A stretch of 64,000 bases of DNA from Tethya wilhelma (taxonomy: Eukaryota > Porifera > Demospongiae > Tethyida > Tethyidae). The notes under the pieces were generated by a model, which saw only the letters and a program-made list of their open reading frames with translations, was not told where the DNA came from and searched no databases. Below, in pieces: positions 42,278 to 52,708 of the stretch. The DNA is taken from assembly GCA_964030475.1 (NCBI GenBank), contig CAXIPT010000001.1, positions 10,080,444 through 10,144,443 of the forward strand, written 5' to 3'. How positions within the stretch are numbered: the first letter of the stretch is position 1; each line of letters begins with the position of its first letter. The position numbers and the translations under genes were made by a program.

Positions 42278-44100
42278 GTAAGTATTCGACCAAGTTCCTG
42301 TCTGGGTGGTCTGCCAGCAATTCTGACCATTCCGATAAGACTAGTGGTGTGGTAGTGTGTGTTGCCGATTGGTACATCCATGAGGTAGACGTCGCCCTGC
42401 AGCTGTCCAATGCCAGTAAGTGGGAAGTGTAAGAGTAAAGTATGGCGGGTGTTGAGGGGGAATTGTGTGCATGATGAGTATTAAGCATTCAGTAGTTAAC
42501 ATAGTGTCACTGTAACTTAAGTCCGTGCAAAGTTGGGGATAAATACCTTGACCTTTGGGAACGAATGAATGGTTGCTGGCCCTCCGACTGTCACTGGCTT
42601 CTGTAGGCAGGGGGTTAAGGACCCTGGAAGTTTCCCCGCCCCACTTGAGACTGGCTTGGCTCCCGGATCCCGGCTGTACATGAAAATTTGCTGCGGCAGA
42701 GGGCACAGGGTTGTTGGCTGGCACACAAAGCTGCCTGGGATGGTTTGGCGATCCACACCTTGAGCATACGTGCCTGAATCGGCAGATCTCCCTTGTGCAC
42801 CAGCGCTCATTCTAATCCCTGCATATTGGCTTTTGGGGTTGGTATGGGTTGTAATGGGCTTTGGACTTCACGGTTTAAGCCTTGCATGGGCGTTTGGTCC
42901 AGGTTATCTGGGGCTTTGGCTTGGCATTGACAAAGGCTAGGGTGTAGAGTGACGTGTTGATATCCTGCCAGTGTGACCCTCGGCCTGCTGCCATGCGCTT
43001 TCTATGTATGCCAGTAGGTCCTGCACCTTCTCTGGGTGCCTCTGTGCAGTGATGATAATAAAGGAGTTGAAGTAGATGACCCACACTTCAATGCAGGAGA
43101 TGCACTTTTTGTTGGATACCTTCTCAGATGAATTAAGGACTGGGTCCATGCAGTTTACCTTAATTAGGTACACATTATTCGAAAGTTGTATAACTTTAAT
43201 AATATAATAAATAGAAATTGAAATATAGATAGAACTTTTTAATTAGAGTATGTAGATATAATTAATTTTGTCAATGACCTGTTGTTTTTGCATAATTAGC
43301 TTCTCATGAATAATTAATTAAGGCAGATGGTTTCTACTGTTGCTATGGCAACCAAATTTTGTCACTGAAATCGTCTCATGATGGGCTACCATGAACTGCC
43401 CGGTTTTTGTGCAAACACTCCAGCTGCATAAAATTACGACTCATTTTCTAAATAAAGCACACCAGCCGAAGACACTTTATTGGCTCTTTCTCGACCACAA
43501 TAAACATTATAACCAAAAACCGGGTAGATCAGGATACCCCACAGTTTGACGAATCTTGTGGCAAAATTTGGTTGCCATGGCAACCTTAAAAACCGTCCGC
43601 ATTATTAATTATTCATGAGAAATTGAAAATTTCAAATTATTCATAAAGTATTAGTCACATGACCTGCAGATTTTATAAGCATGTTTAGGGTAAGTGTGTA
43701 AATCTATACATGTGTTGTATTACCCATTGTTTAGAAAGTATAACTATCTTGCATAATTTTACCACTTAATTAGCAGGACCCAGTCCTTAGCTGTCCTGAG
43801 TTTGGCGATTTTGTCAGTGCATCTAGCACGGTGGCAGTCGGGGCTTCCATTCTCTATGGCAAAAGCTTGTCCAGTTTGACGTAATCTCCCTGCCATATCT
43901 TCTGGACAAGCTTCTGTGGAACCGGCGGGGAGTGTGGGCCAACAGTGATGTCTTTGGATGTGCTTGGGTTGCTATCGGATTGCAGTGATGTTAGCGGGGT
44001 TTGCAGTGAGAATAGTGTAGTAGCAGTCGTTGCTGGTATAGCTACATTAAGCATCGATTCAGTTGTCATTGTCACAGGTGCCGAGCCTAGTAGAGGGACA
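42278..44100 (-). pseudogene. retroelement gag-like gene with CCCH zinc finger (DIRS/YR-type?), broken
   Basis: Minus strand, upstream to downstream: SPPVPQKLVQKIWQGDYVKL (43880-43940), CTDKIAKLRTAKDWVLL (about 43780-43830), then after an insertion MDPVLNSSEKVSNKKCISCI and AQRHPEKVQDLLAYIESAW (42990-43150), then ICRD-stop-NERWCTREICRFRH and VCSRCGSPNHPRQLCVPANN (42690-42810), a CCCH/zinc-knuckle-like finger, and finally PLVLSEWSELLADHPDRNLV then EYLLQ (about 42280-42345), the start of the downstream polyprotein. I associate this order with gag-like proteins of DIRS-type or related retroelements in sponges and cnidarians. Stops and frameshifts are present, and the CACTA element interrupts it at 42273. 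Confidence 0.6.
43168..43764. mobile_element. ~597-bp insertion in the gag-like gene, with inverted arms carrying X-box palindromes
   Basis: Flanked by the same 9-mer CTTAATTAG (43159-43167 and 43765-43773), which looks like a target duplication. It splits the gag reading. Within it, arms near 43301-43380 and 43545-43627 are inverses (TCTCATGAATAATTAATTAA..; GTTGC(T/C)ATGGCAACCAAATT). Each arm contains a perfect RFX-type X-box (43339-43352 and 43571-43584). No coding capacity; MITE-like. Confidence 0.65.
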
Positions 44101-45960
44101 AGTGTGGACGACCATGGGGTTAAGATGAGAGATAAGGGGGATCACTGCCACTACCTGGGAGTTTGTCACTACCTGGGAGTTTGTCACACTGTTAAGTGTA
44201 TCGCCCCTACAATGTCATAAAAGAATTAACAACACATGCATGCATCTATATCACGTGGCCCTGATAACTATAGGTGCACAGGCTCAGATCTAGCGTTGTC
44301 CCTGTATCCTGTGTACGGCCACCTGATTTGGCTGAAAGGCTTTTAATGGAACCAACTGTTCAGTTCTGCCTAACCTGCTGGTGGCTTGAAGCTAGCTGAG
44401 ATCTGATATGAAACACGTATTGTGCACCTGCACGTTTACACCGTTGCACGTGCCTATGTGGCATGTTTGCGTAATCATCAACCTGGTTCCTTGAGGTGCA
44501 CGTGTTTTTGCCTGTGCTAGCAAAACACAATATACTGTATTACATTTAGCAGAAATTATACCTGGCATGCTGCTGGTAGTTGGCTGGTGTTGCATTGTTG
44601 CTGACACCTGTCGCTCTATCGCTTCGTGAGATTGTGGGCATCAGCATGTCCACGAGTGATTCGAGCACCGTTCTACGAGCCAGGTTGCCATCACTCTTCA
44701 GGGGGGCTTCCTCCCTTAGCAGCCATGTCCAGATTTGCTTCGTCGGGGCGGGTTGTCGTCAGCTTCTGAGCTTAACTTTCAGCTGGCTAAACATGTGCTC
44801 GCTCACAAGATATAAATAGTTGAACTCATAGTAGGCCTATTGCGCATGCTCCTGCATGACTCCACCACTCCCCATGTGCCAGCATGACCACACCCCCAAG
44901 CACGTATGCTCACAGGTTAACAATGTTTAATATACTATTAAACTCCCAATACCATCCCAAACCCACCCTCTTCCAACAACTTGTTTGGTGCAAGAGTTTG
45001 TCACATTTTCCAGGTCTTTTTCAATAATAAACATACCATCAAATGATCATTGATATAATGTGTTCATTGATATTTTGCATTTCAGTTACACTACCTAGAC
45101 CAATCTCAAGTCAGACAACTGACGTGATGAGTTGGATGTGATAGGTACACTGATGGCACCAGGTACAAATGCATATGAAGGACACACAAGACAGACTGGC
45201 TGAGATTGATTAGCTGAAGATCTACTAATGAGATCATCACAGTTAAAACTCAGGGGAACAACCACACTCATTTTTTTGATACCTCTGTAACACACAAAAG
45301 TTATGCTATTAATAGATAAGTAGTCAAACAAACATACTTTGGATCGTGAATAGGAATCTGAATAAACCAGCTTTGCCGGTATCAACAGTACAAACATATT
45401 TGCCCTCAGAAGATTTGTACAATATCAGAAATATATAGCTCTTCATCCATCTTGGTGTCATCACATGTCCATCCAGCTAGGGAGTGATATCCCAACACTC
45501 TGATGCATATCAGCAATGCCACATTGTTCCTCACCACACAACCTGTCCATACACCTACAGCTTTCTCTAACAAAATGACGAAATATTGCGAACTTACTTC
45601 TACACTCGAATACCTTGCAAAAGGTCATAAATTTCCTTTAACAGGTGACACCCATTAGTTACTGACTGTCCTTGCATCAATGTGGTCCAGTATATGTACG
45701 ATTGAACTCATTGCCTTCTACAAACACACTCATAGTATAGACAGTAGAAGCTTAGCTACTGATATAAAATGGCTTGAGGTCCGTTTACAAAGCAACAAAA
45801 GTCTATAGTTTCTGAAATCTGAGTGGGGCTTTTCAGCCTATCTGAGCTAAGCTTCGAGGCCACACCCATTCATCCTGTTAAAATTTTGAGAGGGGCGAGC
45901 CTGAGCGAGTCCCATAGCATAGCTGTAGACCTGCTTGATTGATACACACTCATCCAACTA
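44100..45960. other. no supported gene
   Basis: About 44390-44820 may be further upstream sequence of the retroelement (a minus-strand frame LLREEAPLKSDGNLARRTVL is open), but no motif confirms it. Short tandem CACTACCTGGGAGTTTGT duplicates at 44150-44185. The remainder is decayed intergenic sequence. Confidence 0.4.
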
Positions 45961-45965
45961 CATTA

Positions 45966-46330
45966 TTCCCAGTACGGTAGTACTGGGTACACAGGAATGG
46001 CACGGATGGCCCATTAGCGCAATACAAATATTCACGCAAATAACTCTGCAAAAACTGAGCGCTTAGCACTAAAAGGCTTCTAAAGCTACTATTTAGCTCT
46101 TTCTCTTTCTAATGAGCCCAAAAACATGGCCTAAAACCATCGGTAAAGTAACAAACACAGACATGCCAAACTTTCAATTTTCTCCATCTTATTCTTATTC
46201 TTATTCTTCTTCTATTTTGGCTCAACTTTTCTCAGAGACTATTCACTTTCAGAAGCTGATTCTTGAATGAACAAACTTGGTTTCTTCCAGGACAGTCGCT
46301 TTTGCCATCGGTTTTTAGCGCCTCTCGCTG
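45966..46330 (+). repeat. interspersed repeat B, long copy
   Basis: TTCCCAGTACGGTAGTACTG.., GGCCCATTAGCGCAATACAA and on to TTGCCATCGGTTTTTAGCGC. The first part recurs at 46549-46611 and in reverse at 23260-23385; the later part (CAGAAGCTGATTCTTGAA.. GGTTTTTAGCG) recurs at 30540-30652, just upstream of the Tc1-like copy. Confidence 0.65.
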
Positions 46331-46610
46331 AGTAGCTGGATACAAGGCGAAAAGCACCTCTTCTATGTGGCCGCCATTAATTTCTACACTCATGTATAAT
46401 TTATTAGCTTCTAGAAAATTCTAATTGACGACCCTTTCCATACACAAAAGTCTGCGTTATTTGGAATTAAATGCACTGAAGTTGTCTGGAACTATTTTGT
46501 GATACCTGGTTGCTCTTCTTAAGAGATGAATCAGGACTTTGATTATAATTCCCAGTACAGTAGTACTGGGTACACAGGAATGGCACAGATGGCCCATTAG
46601 CACAATACAA

Positions 46611-47965
46611 GCACAAGCAAAAGACTGGCGATCCCAAAGATAACATTGATAAGGTAGCAATTATTTTTGCCTTCAAAATTAATAATTACTAACATTAGTA
46701 TGTATTGATATATGTAGAAGCAGATATCACAAGAGGCAACTGGAATCACACCTGTCAGGACTCCACCCTCACTAACATCTAGTGCTTTTGGGAAAAAACT
46801 TACTGACGTGGCTAAATCTGCTTCTCTTAGCCATACAACGACAGAGAAACAAGTGCAGCAGTCTTCAAGCAATGTAAGTATGTATGAATCGAAGCTTCTT
46901 CAAGGAACTTAGTAAAATTTAACAAAATTTAATTATATTTTGCATTCAGAACCTACAATTAAACCGAATAGAGAAGAAGTTAGATCAATTGTTAGCAGCT
47001 GTTTCAAAACAAAAGCATACAAAGCAAGAGTGTGATGACACTGTCACAATTGATAGTGACATAGATGAAGAGGAAGATCAGGAATATATATCGGTATTAA
47101 TTTGCTAAATTTTAAATTCTTTGATGCACAATAATTTATTATTAGTAACAACAAAATTGTAGGAGAATGGTGTCCATCTGCTACATTTAAGGGCTGAATC
47201 AACCCCTGAAAAATATGCTTTAGCTCTCATGGATGCACTTTTCACTGACAGTGAAATGGCTACATGCTGCTACACAGAGAGCAAGAGGAGCACCAAGCCT
47301 CCACTACCAAAGAATTCTGTTATGCTCTTAGAAAGTAAGCAGACCTATATTAATATAATATATGCAAATAAATTAATCATAATTTACTAAGTTTGTTTAA
47401 ATTAGAATGCATTAATAAGAAATTTGGAAAGGGTACAACCCTGAAGCATGCTGCAGAAATAAGACAAAAGTGCAACCAGAAATGTATTGATGCAAACAAA
47501 AGAGTAAAGAAAGAAAAGGAAAGGAGTGAAAAACAAGAGAATAAAGAAGGAAAAGGAGCTGAGTGAAAACTAAACCTCCATTAAGGATTGGTATTGATAC
47601 TTATAAAGAACATATTAAACTTAGTAAAGATGTAAGAGCATTCGTTGTTAAGTTCGGTTATTAGCTAGCTTTTGTTAGGCCTTCAAGATTTGTAGTCAAT
47701 CTCAAGTTATGTTTAAGTAAGACTTACACGTAAAATCTTGTTATAATTTCCTTTTAAGATCTTGACAGAATCTTATATTATTCCCAACAGTTTCCCATAA
47801 GATCTTGACAGGATCTTATATTATTATCAATGATCTTAACAGTTATTGCAAGCTTCTTATGACAAGATCTTATAAGATCTTGCAAGTTTATGAAACATCT
47901 TATGTCTGATATTCTTAGTAAGATCTTATTCTTGACAAGATCTTATTTAAGATTTTTTTGCTGGG
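46611..47965 (+). mobile_element. truncated right-end copy of the CACTA element with BEN exons 6-10
   Basis: From 46611 the sequence matches 40927-42272 at a glance-estimated 97-98 percent, ending in the same TTTTTTTGCTGGG terminus at 47965. All five 3' exons of the BEN gene (46612-47566) are kept with intact splice sites and no stop, with a few substitutions. The left terminus, transposase and first five exons are missing; the break joins exactly to repeat B (CACAATACAA). It is recent given the similarity, and non-autonomous. Confidence 0.88.
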
Positions 47966-48364
47966 TCTGTGTAGTATTAGTGCCTGTATGGGGTATAGAC
48001 ACATCATACCAGGCAGAGAATCTATATTAATAGTTTGTTTTACCTCAAACACAGCTTGTGAGGATATCACTTTGAAGTTCAATCAATGGGCTGCAGCTGT
48101 GTGTGGTAAAATTATCATAGCTAGATAGTAATCCAAAATAAATAGTTATTCAGTTTTCTTACCTCAAACATGGAACTTTAGGTAGCAGGCTCTCTTCCTT
48201 TTCTAAAAATAAGTTCTTCTAGCCATTCTTTTGCCATTACACGCTTCTTATACCAGTCTCTCAGTGTCTCAAATTTTTGCCCAGCAGCTGCTCAGCTAAG
48301 TTCAAAAATGAGCTACTGAGCATGCTCAGTTATGATCTGATATTCAAATGAAGCCTCATAAGTA

Positions 48365-48620
48365 TTCATAGTTTAGCACAGGTTGTGTTAAAATAGCACA
48401 AAATAGCACAATTGTGCTATTTTGGCTAATTTTCTCAAAAAATTGTGCTGTTTTGATGTGCTAATAGACAAACAATAATGATTTAACATAAAATTGTGCT
48501 GAATTTTGTTGTCAATCAGCACAAAACATGCCAAATCAGGCTTTTTTGACACAGTTTTGCTGATTTGACACAGTGATGGTATAAGCAAAATAGCACTCTC
48601 CTTTTATGTGTGTATACCTT
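48365..48620. repeat. 'GTGCTATTTT' repeat family C, copy 2
   Basis: AATAGCACAATTGTGCTATT palindrome with AAATTGTGCTG and CAGCACAAAA variants; right end AGCACTCTCCTTTTATGTGT is the inverse of the left end of the copy at 35070. Short frames on both strands are by-products. Confidence 0.55.
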
Positions 48621-48722
48621 TACCTTGGCGTCATCATGATAGAACCAATCTATTTTACGAAACTGAAGTAGTCCTATTTCTCGAGTTTGCTGCAAGCCTA
48701 ATTGTAAAAGTACTACCATAAT

Positions 48723-48930
48723 TATAGCGGGTATATTTTGTGAGAATTAAATTTGGCAAAATTTAATTATTTCACAAATCACTCAATTAAAAATTGCCAA
48801 AAAGTTTTATACACACACACGCGCATACAACTAATGTTTCTTGCAGAATTAAATTGCCAAATTTAAAATCACACATCATGCTAAAATGTGAATTTGCCAA
48901 ATTTTAAGCCTGCCTAATTTACCTGCTATA
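48723..48930. mobile_element. 'TATAGCGGG' MITE
   Basis: Left TATAGCGGGTATATTTTGTG / right TTTACCTGCTATA ends, with AATTTGGCAAAATTTAATTA and GCCAAATTTAAAAT internal inverses. Belongs with the TTTCG-type short elements of this window. Confidence 0.5.
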
Positions 48931-49507
48931 CAACATAATTATAATACTTGGTATTTATTATGGTCTAGTACTGCAGGCTACAAACTTGTACACTCAACGA
49001 TTGTCAATACAGTCAAAGTCAATTCACCGTTCACTATAATATTTGTACAAACAGTTACTCTTTAATGTTTGTACGTATATTTCTTATAATGTGTATTTCA
49101 AGCCTCTGTCACAATACATCATTTCAAGATCTTGTTGTTCATTGACTTTGTCCAGATGGGATGGTTTTGTAGAAGGAAATGGTGTTGATTGTTTTCTATT
49201 CTGTCCTCTGTTGTCAAGCTTTCAGATGAATCTTCAATCAGCATGCCTCATCACCATCAAAGAGAGGTGTATTACAGTAGTATGCCAGTGCCTATGGAAT
49301 CCCTGGGATCAATGTCACTGACTGCATGCAGTAGACTAGACAGAATGTATGCATCATATCTGGGACAGGTGCACTACATGTAGTTTCTAACTCTAAACTG
49401 TGCACTTGTGGTACTATATTATAAGGGTATACAGAAAAAATTCCTCAGCTATCATGACTTATACCATGGAGACACTTGTTCGACCACACATAATATTATA
49501 CCTTCAC

Positions 49508-49610
49508 CCTCAGCTACCGTATAGACGGAAACTTTGGCGAGGATTTTATTTTGGCGAAATTGGCGAATTTCGCCAAATCGCCAAAATTAAATCCGCCAAA
49601 ATTTAACCGC
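49508..49610. mobile_element. short MITE, near-perfect hairpin (TTTGGCGAAATTGGCG)
   Basis: ATTTTGGCGAAATTGGCGAA then TTTCGCCAAATCGCCAAAAT around a centre at about 49570, preceded by ACCGTATAGACGGAAACTTT. One continuous hairpin. Confidence 0.65.
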
Positions 49611-50209
49611 AAATTATTATTCACTTCCCATAATAAATTATATTTATAATGAATTTCTTACCCCTTTCTAAAAGAGAAAATTGTTTGTTTCAATGCTAAC
49701 ATTAGAACCAAATATTAATATTAATTAAATCATTATACTATAATTTTATTAAGTATGTATACAGCTAGTTTATATGACACTTTCAGCAAAAAATTACAAA
49801 AATCATATTTTACTTGACAATGTCTAAAACAATTACAAATTTTAAAACCATTTCCAATTATGTAAAGGGCTGCCGGTATAGCTACCACAGATACTAATTA
49901 CAATGCAAAAACTGTCATACTCAAATCTATCTACAAGATAATACAGTTTAACACATAGCTGATTAAAGTTTTGTATTAAGCTACTTCATGATTATGCAGT
50001 CATAGTGTAGTCACATTAATTGTTACAGATATACATACTAACTGTCTTTTTACACTCACTGATTTCTCACTTTATTTATTAGTGGCGTTACTTCATTTAC
50101 TGTGTTACGACGCTGATCATTAGTACCAGAGGAACCATGATTTGATGGCTGGGTTGTTTCTGCCATTCTATTATTACGAGTCTCTCCGGATGACTGATTG
50201 AAAAATTTG

Positions 50210-52426
50210 TTAACTCTTCACAATCCAGGTAACACCAGTCAAGAAAGCCGATGGTAGTAAAGCTAAAACTCCATAGAAACTAAAAATGATGATTGCATCT
50301 TTAGCTAGAACAATGCTGTAAATGCACAAAGAATTAAATATAACCAAAAATAGAGAGGAATGCAATGATTATCGCAAAAAGTAAACAAACTTTACTTGTA
50401 CATGGTATTTCAAGCCAGAAACGTTTCTTAATTTCTAGATAACAAATAATAAGACAAATGAAGAAAGCAATAAAATAGCATGTGATAGTTATAACGTATG
50501 TAGGAAACACAAGAAGAAACAAAAATGCAGGAAAAATATATGGAAGAAACGCAAATATAAAGATCAATAGCAGACAACCAATCCACTTGAAATGGAAAGC
50601 AATCGATATTGTCACTAGGACAATCATTTTATGGAGTGCATGAAAGCCCCATATCAGAGCCAAGCAACTTAATGGTGCATTTATAATCCAGACAATATAC
50701 CAAATAATGTCCACTATTGCTTCAATGCAAACAGTAGCCACAATAAATGGGCTAATAGAATTAAACCTATCCTTAATTTCTTCACGCCATGAAAGGTTTG
50801 TAGAATAGCCATCATGTGCCAGGATGCAAGTCAAAATACACAAGAATACAACTATAATCATATAAAATACCAAAAGACTGACATTCAGTCCAACAAAAAG
50901 GGTTCCATTCTCATAGCTGAGGACATTGTTAGCTGAGGTACTGGTTCCGTTTAAGGAATAACTGTAGTCCGCTCTCAAGGAGTGAACTCGAGCTCCTTTA
51001 GCTGCATAAACTTTAACCTATTATTATTACAGAAGAAAGTAAATCATCAGTACAGTTCAACATATAATATACATATTATGTATGTAGCATTGTGTTAGTA
51101 CAGTCATTATTGTAAATAATTATACCTGTCTCTACTTATTATTATTGATTGCAAGAATAAAATGCTTGGAGTGTTCAGATTTTGGCATTCTTGTTTCACT
51201 ATATTTTTACAGCACTGTAAAATTCCTATGGTTATATTATGTGATTAGATTCGTAAAATATAAGTTCAACTAAGTTGTCATAATAACTAGGCTCATAATA
51301 ACTAGGCTAGGGTATGGTCTGCCTACATGCTATAAGTCTTCTTATACTATAATATTATATAAGGCTTTATTCTATAAGCTTAGAATACTTGCTAAACATG
51401 TAGAAAGGATGCAGCATAAGCACAGTAGAGCTAAGAGTTTATGTTTTATTTTGTACAAAGTTAGAGAACATTGGAAAAACAATATTTAGTTGTGAATTCC
51501 ATGGCACATACTAATTATAATTATGGAAGACACTTGATCAGGTTATCGCATGGCTTGGCGGCTAGTCCCATCATATAATGAGACTTTGCTTTGCTATAAG
51601 CATTAAAGGCATTATTGGTAGGTTATATTAATTTAATAAGGGGAGCTGTAACTACTACTACGAAAAAATAAATGTCTCGATGGAGGAAATGGTAGAGTTA
51701 TACATCAACAATGAAAACATTACGATAGGGCACCTATTGGAATAACCCATTAACCTTACCAAAGCATTTACATCCAGCAGAACGGCATCAACTGATGGAA
51801 TACAGGGTAGAGACTCAATACGAAGATAAATACGAAGTTTTGGGAGCTCATATGAGCCATCCCAGAGGAACACAGCTGTTTGTAAGGACTCAACAGAGTC
51901 AACATTCTTTAGCTCATATGTTTCAGCAGCAAAACGAAAGAAATAACGTTGAAGTCGTACAATAACTAATGGAAATTGTAGTTGCATTAAGTTGAGTAGA
52001 AAAGGTTGAATAACATTGTATATTCCATTTGACGTCCAACCATAGGTCAAAACTGTATATTGGTGGAATTGAAGTAGTTGTATGTCTCTGTTTTATCAAT
52101 TTTTTCACCTTCTCAGTCTGCAACGCTCTGTCTCATTTATCTTTAGCCATGTGATATTCTCAAAGGATAAAACATATTCAACTCTTACAAGAACTGGATT
52201 AGCATTTGGTGAATAGAAGAATGCCTTTCTCAATCGATTCAAATTGCTTTTTCTCTCAAGAATGGCTGACTCAAAAATGCTAAACAAATCTTCACACAAA
52301 AATCCCTGATCCTCATCCTCAGATGTATTGCATATTTCACTGTACAAATCCTTTGCACTGCAGACGTTATCACACCGTCAGTAGTGCAACCGAGATTGCC
52401 CAGATTACATAAAGGTAGCACTGCAT
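50210..52426 (-). CDS. unknown secreted-N-terminus, ~7-pass membrane protein; reading frame disrupted in the ectodomain
   Basis: ATG at 52426 opens a signal peptide MQCYLYVIWAISVALLT. The ectodomain continues CSAKDLYSEICNTSEDED, FENITWLKINETERC, then NVIQPFLLNLMQLQFPLV.. up to LLDVNAL. A good donor (GTAAGG) begins a 742-nt intron (51759-51018). The next exon, KVYAAKGARVHSLRADYSYS, is followed by about six hydrophobic helices (for example FYMIIVVFLCILTCILA, IVATVCIEAIVDIIWYIVWI, FAIIIAFLSIF). A 40-nt intron precedes the last exon, IIIFSFYGVLALLPSAFLTG..WIVKS, with a stop at 50210. The ectodomain needs frame changes near 52375, 52110 and 52045. I do not recognise the family; a receptor-like role is only suggested by topology. 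Divergent from CEP83. Confidence 0.6.
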
Positions 52427-52599
52427 GTGACAGAATTTTCACTATTAAAACTTTACTAACAATTAGTTTTGGAAAACAACAACTGCCAGACAGTCAGTGA
52501 TCGCAAGATAGTGTGTACTTAGACTGTACTGGCATGGGTGGATAACTAGCCATGGGAAATCATGTTAGACATACACACTTACAGTACGCATAGTTCAGC

Positions 52600-52708
52600 A
52601 ACGAGCGGTAGATCCCCTGGGGAATCCCCGAGATGCAGTCCTAACCCCGCGGCGCCGCGCGCCTTCTGTCGCTATGACAACAGTTTACATTCTAATTAAA
52701 GCTCAGCA
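52600..52708 (+). promoter_or_regulatory. GC-rich divergent promoter with a perfect RFX X-box before CEP83
   Basis: A short CpG-rich patch (CCCCGCGGCGCCGCGCGCC, 52645-52663) in otherwise AT-rich DNA, followed by GTCGCTATGACAAC at 52668-52681. That 14-mer fits every position of the ciliary X-box consensus GTHNYYATRRNAAC bound by RFX factors. It lies 27 bp before the CEP83 start codon and about 240 bp from the divergent membrane-protein gene. Confidence 0.7.

Noticed and set aside
42222..42488. gene crossing the right end of the CACTA element
   Set aside because: The frame fuses retroelement sequence with transposon terminal repeats; it is an insertion junction.
46597..46872. minus-strand frame also found at 40877-41188
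   Set aside because: Antisense shadow of BEN exons 6-7; its conservation is explained by the duplication of the element.
52088..52108. 21-nt GT..AG 'intron' with three in-frame stops in the same gene
   Set aside because: The surrounding region already needs other frame changes. Alternative readings (..KTETYNYFNSTNIQF joined to LTYGWTSNG by one base) explain the sequence with ordinary indels.
52361..52376. 16-nt GT..AG 'intron' (GTGATAACGTCTGCAG) after the signal peptide of the membrane protein
   Set aside because: Removing it restores a frame, but a one-base indel in the adjacent GG does so too and retains a plausible CDNVCSAKDLYSE sequence. A 16-nt intron is unlikely in an animal.
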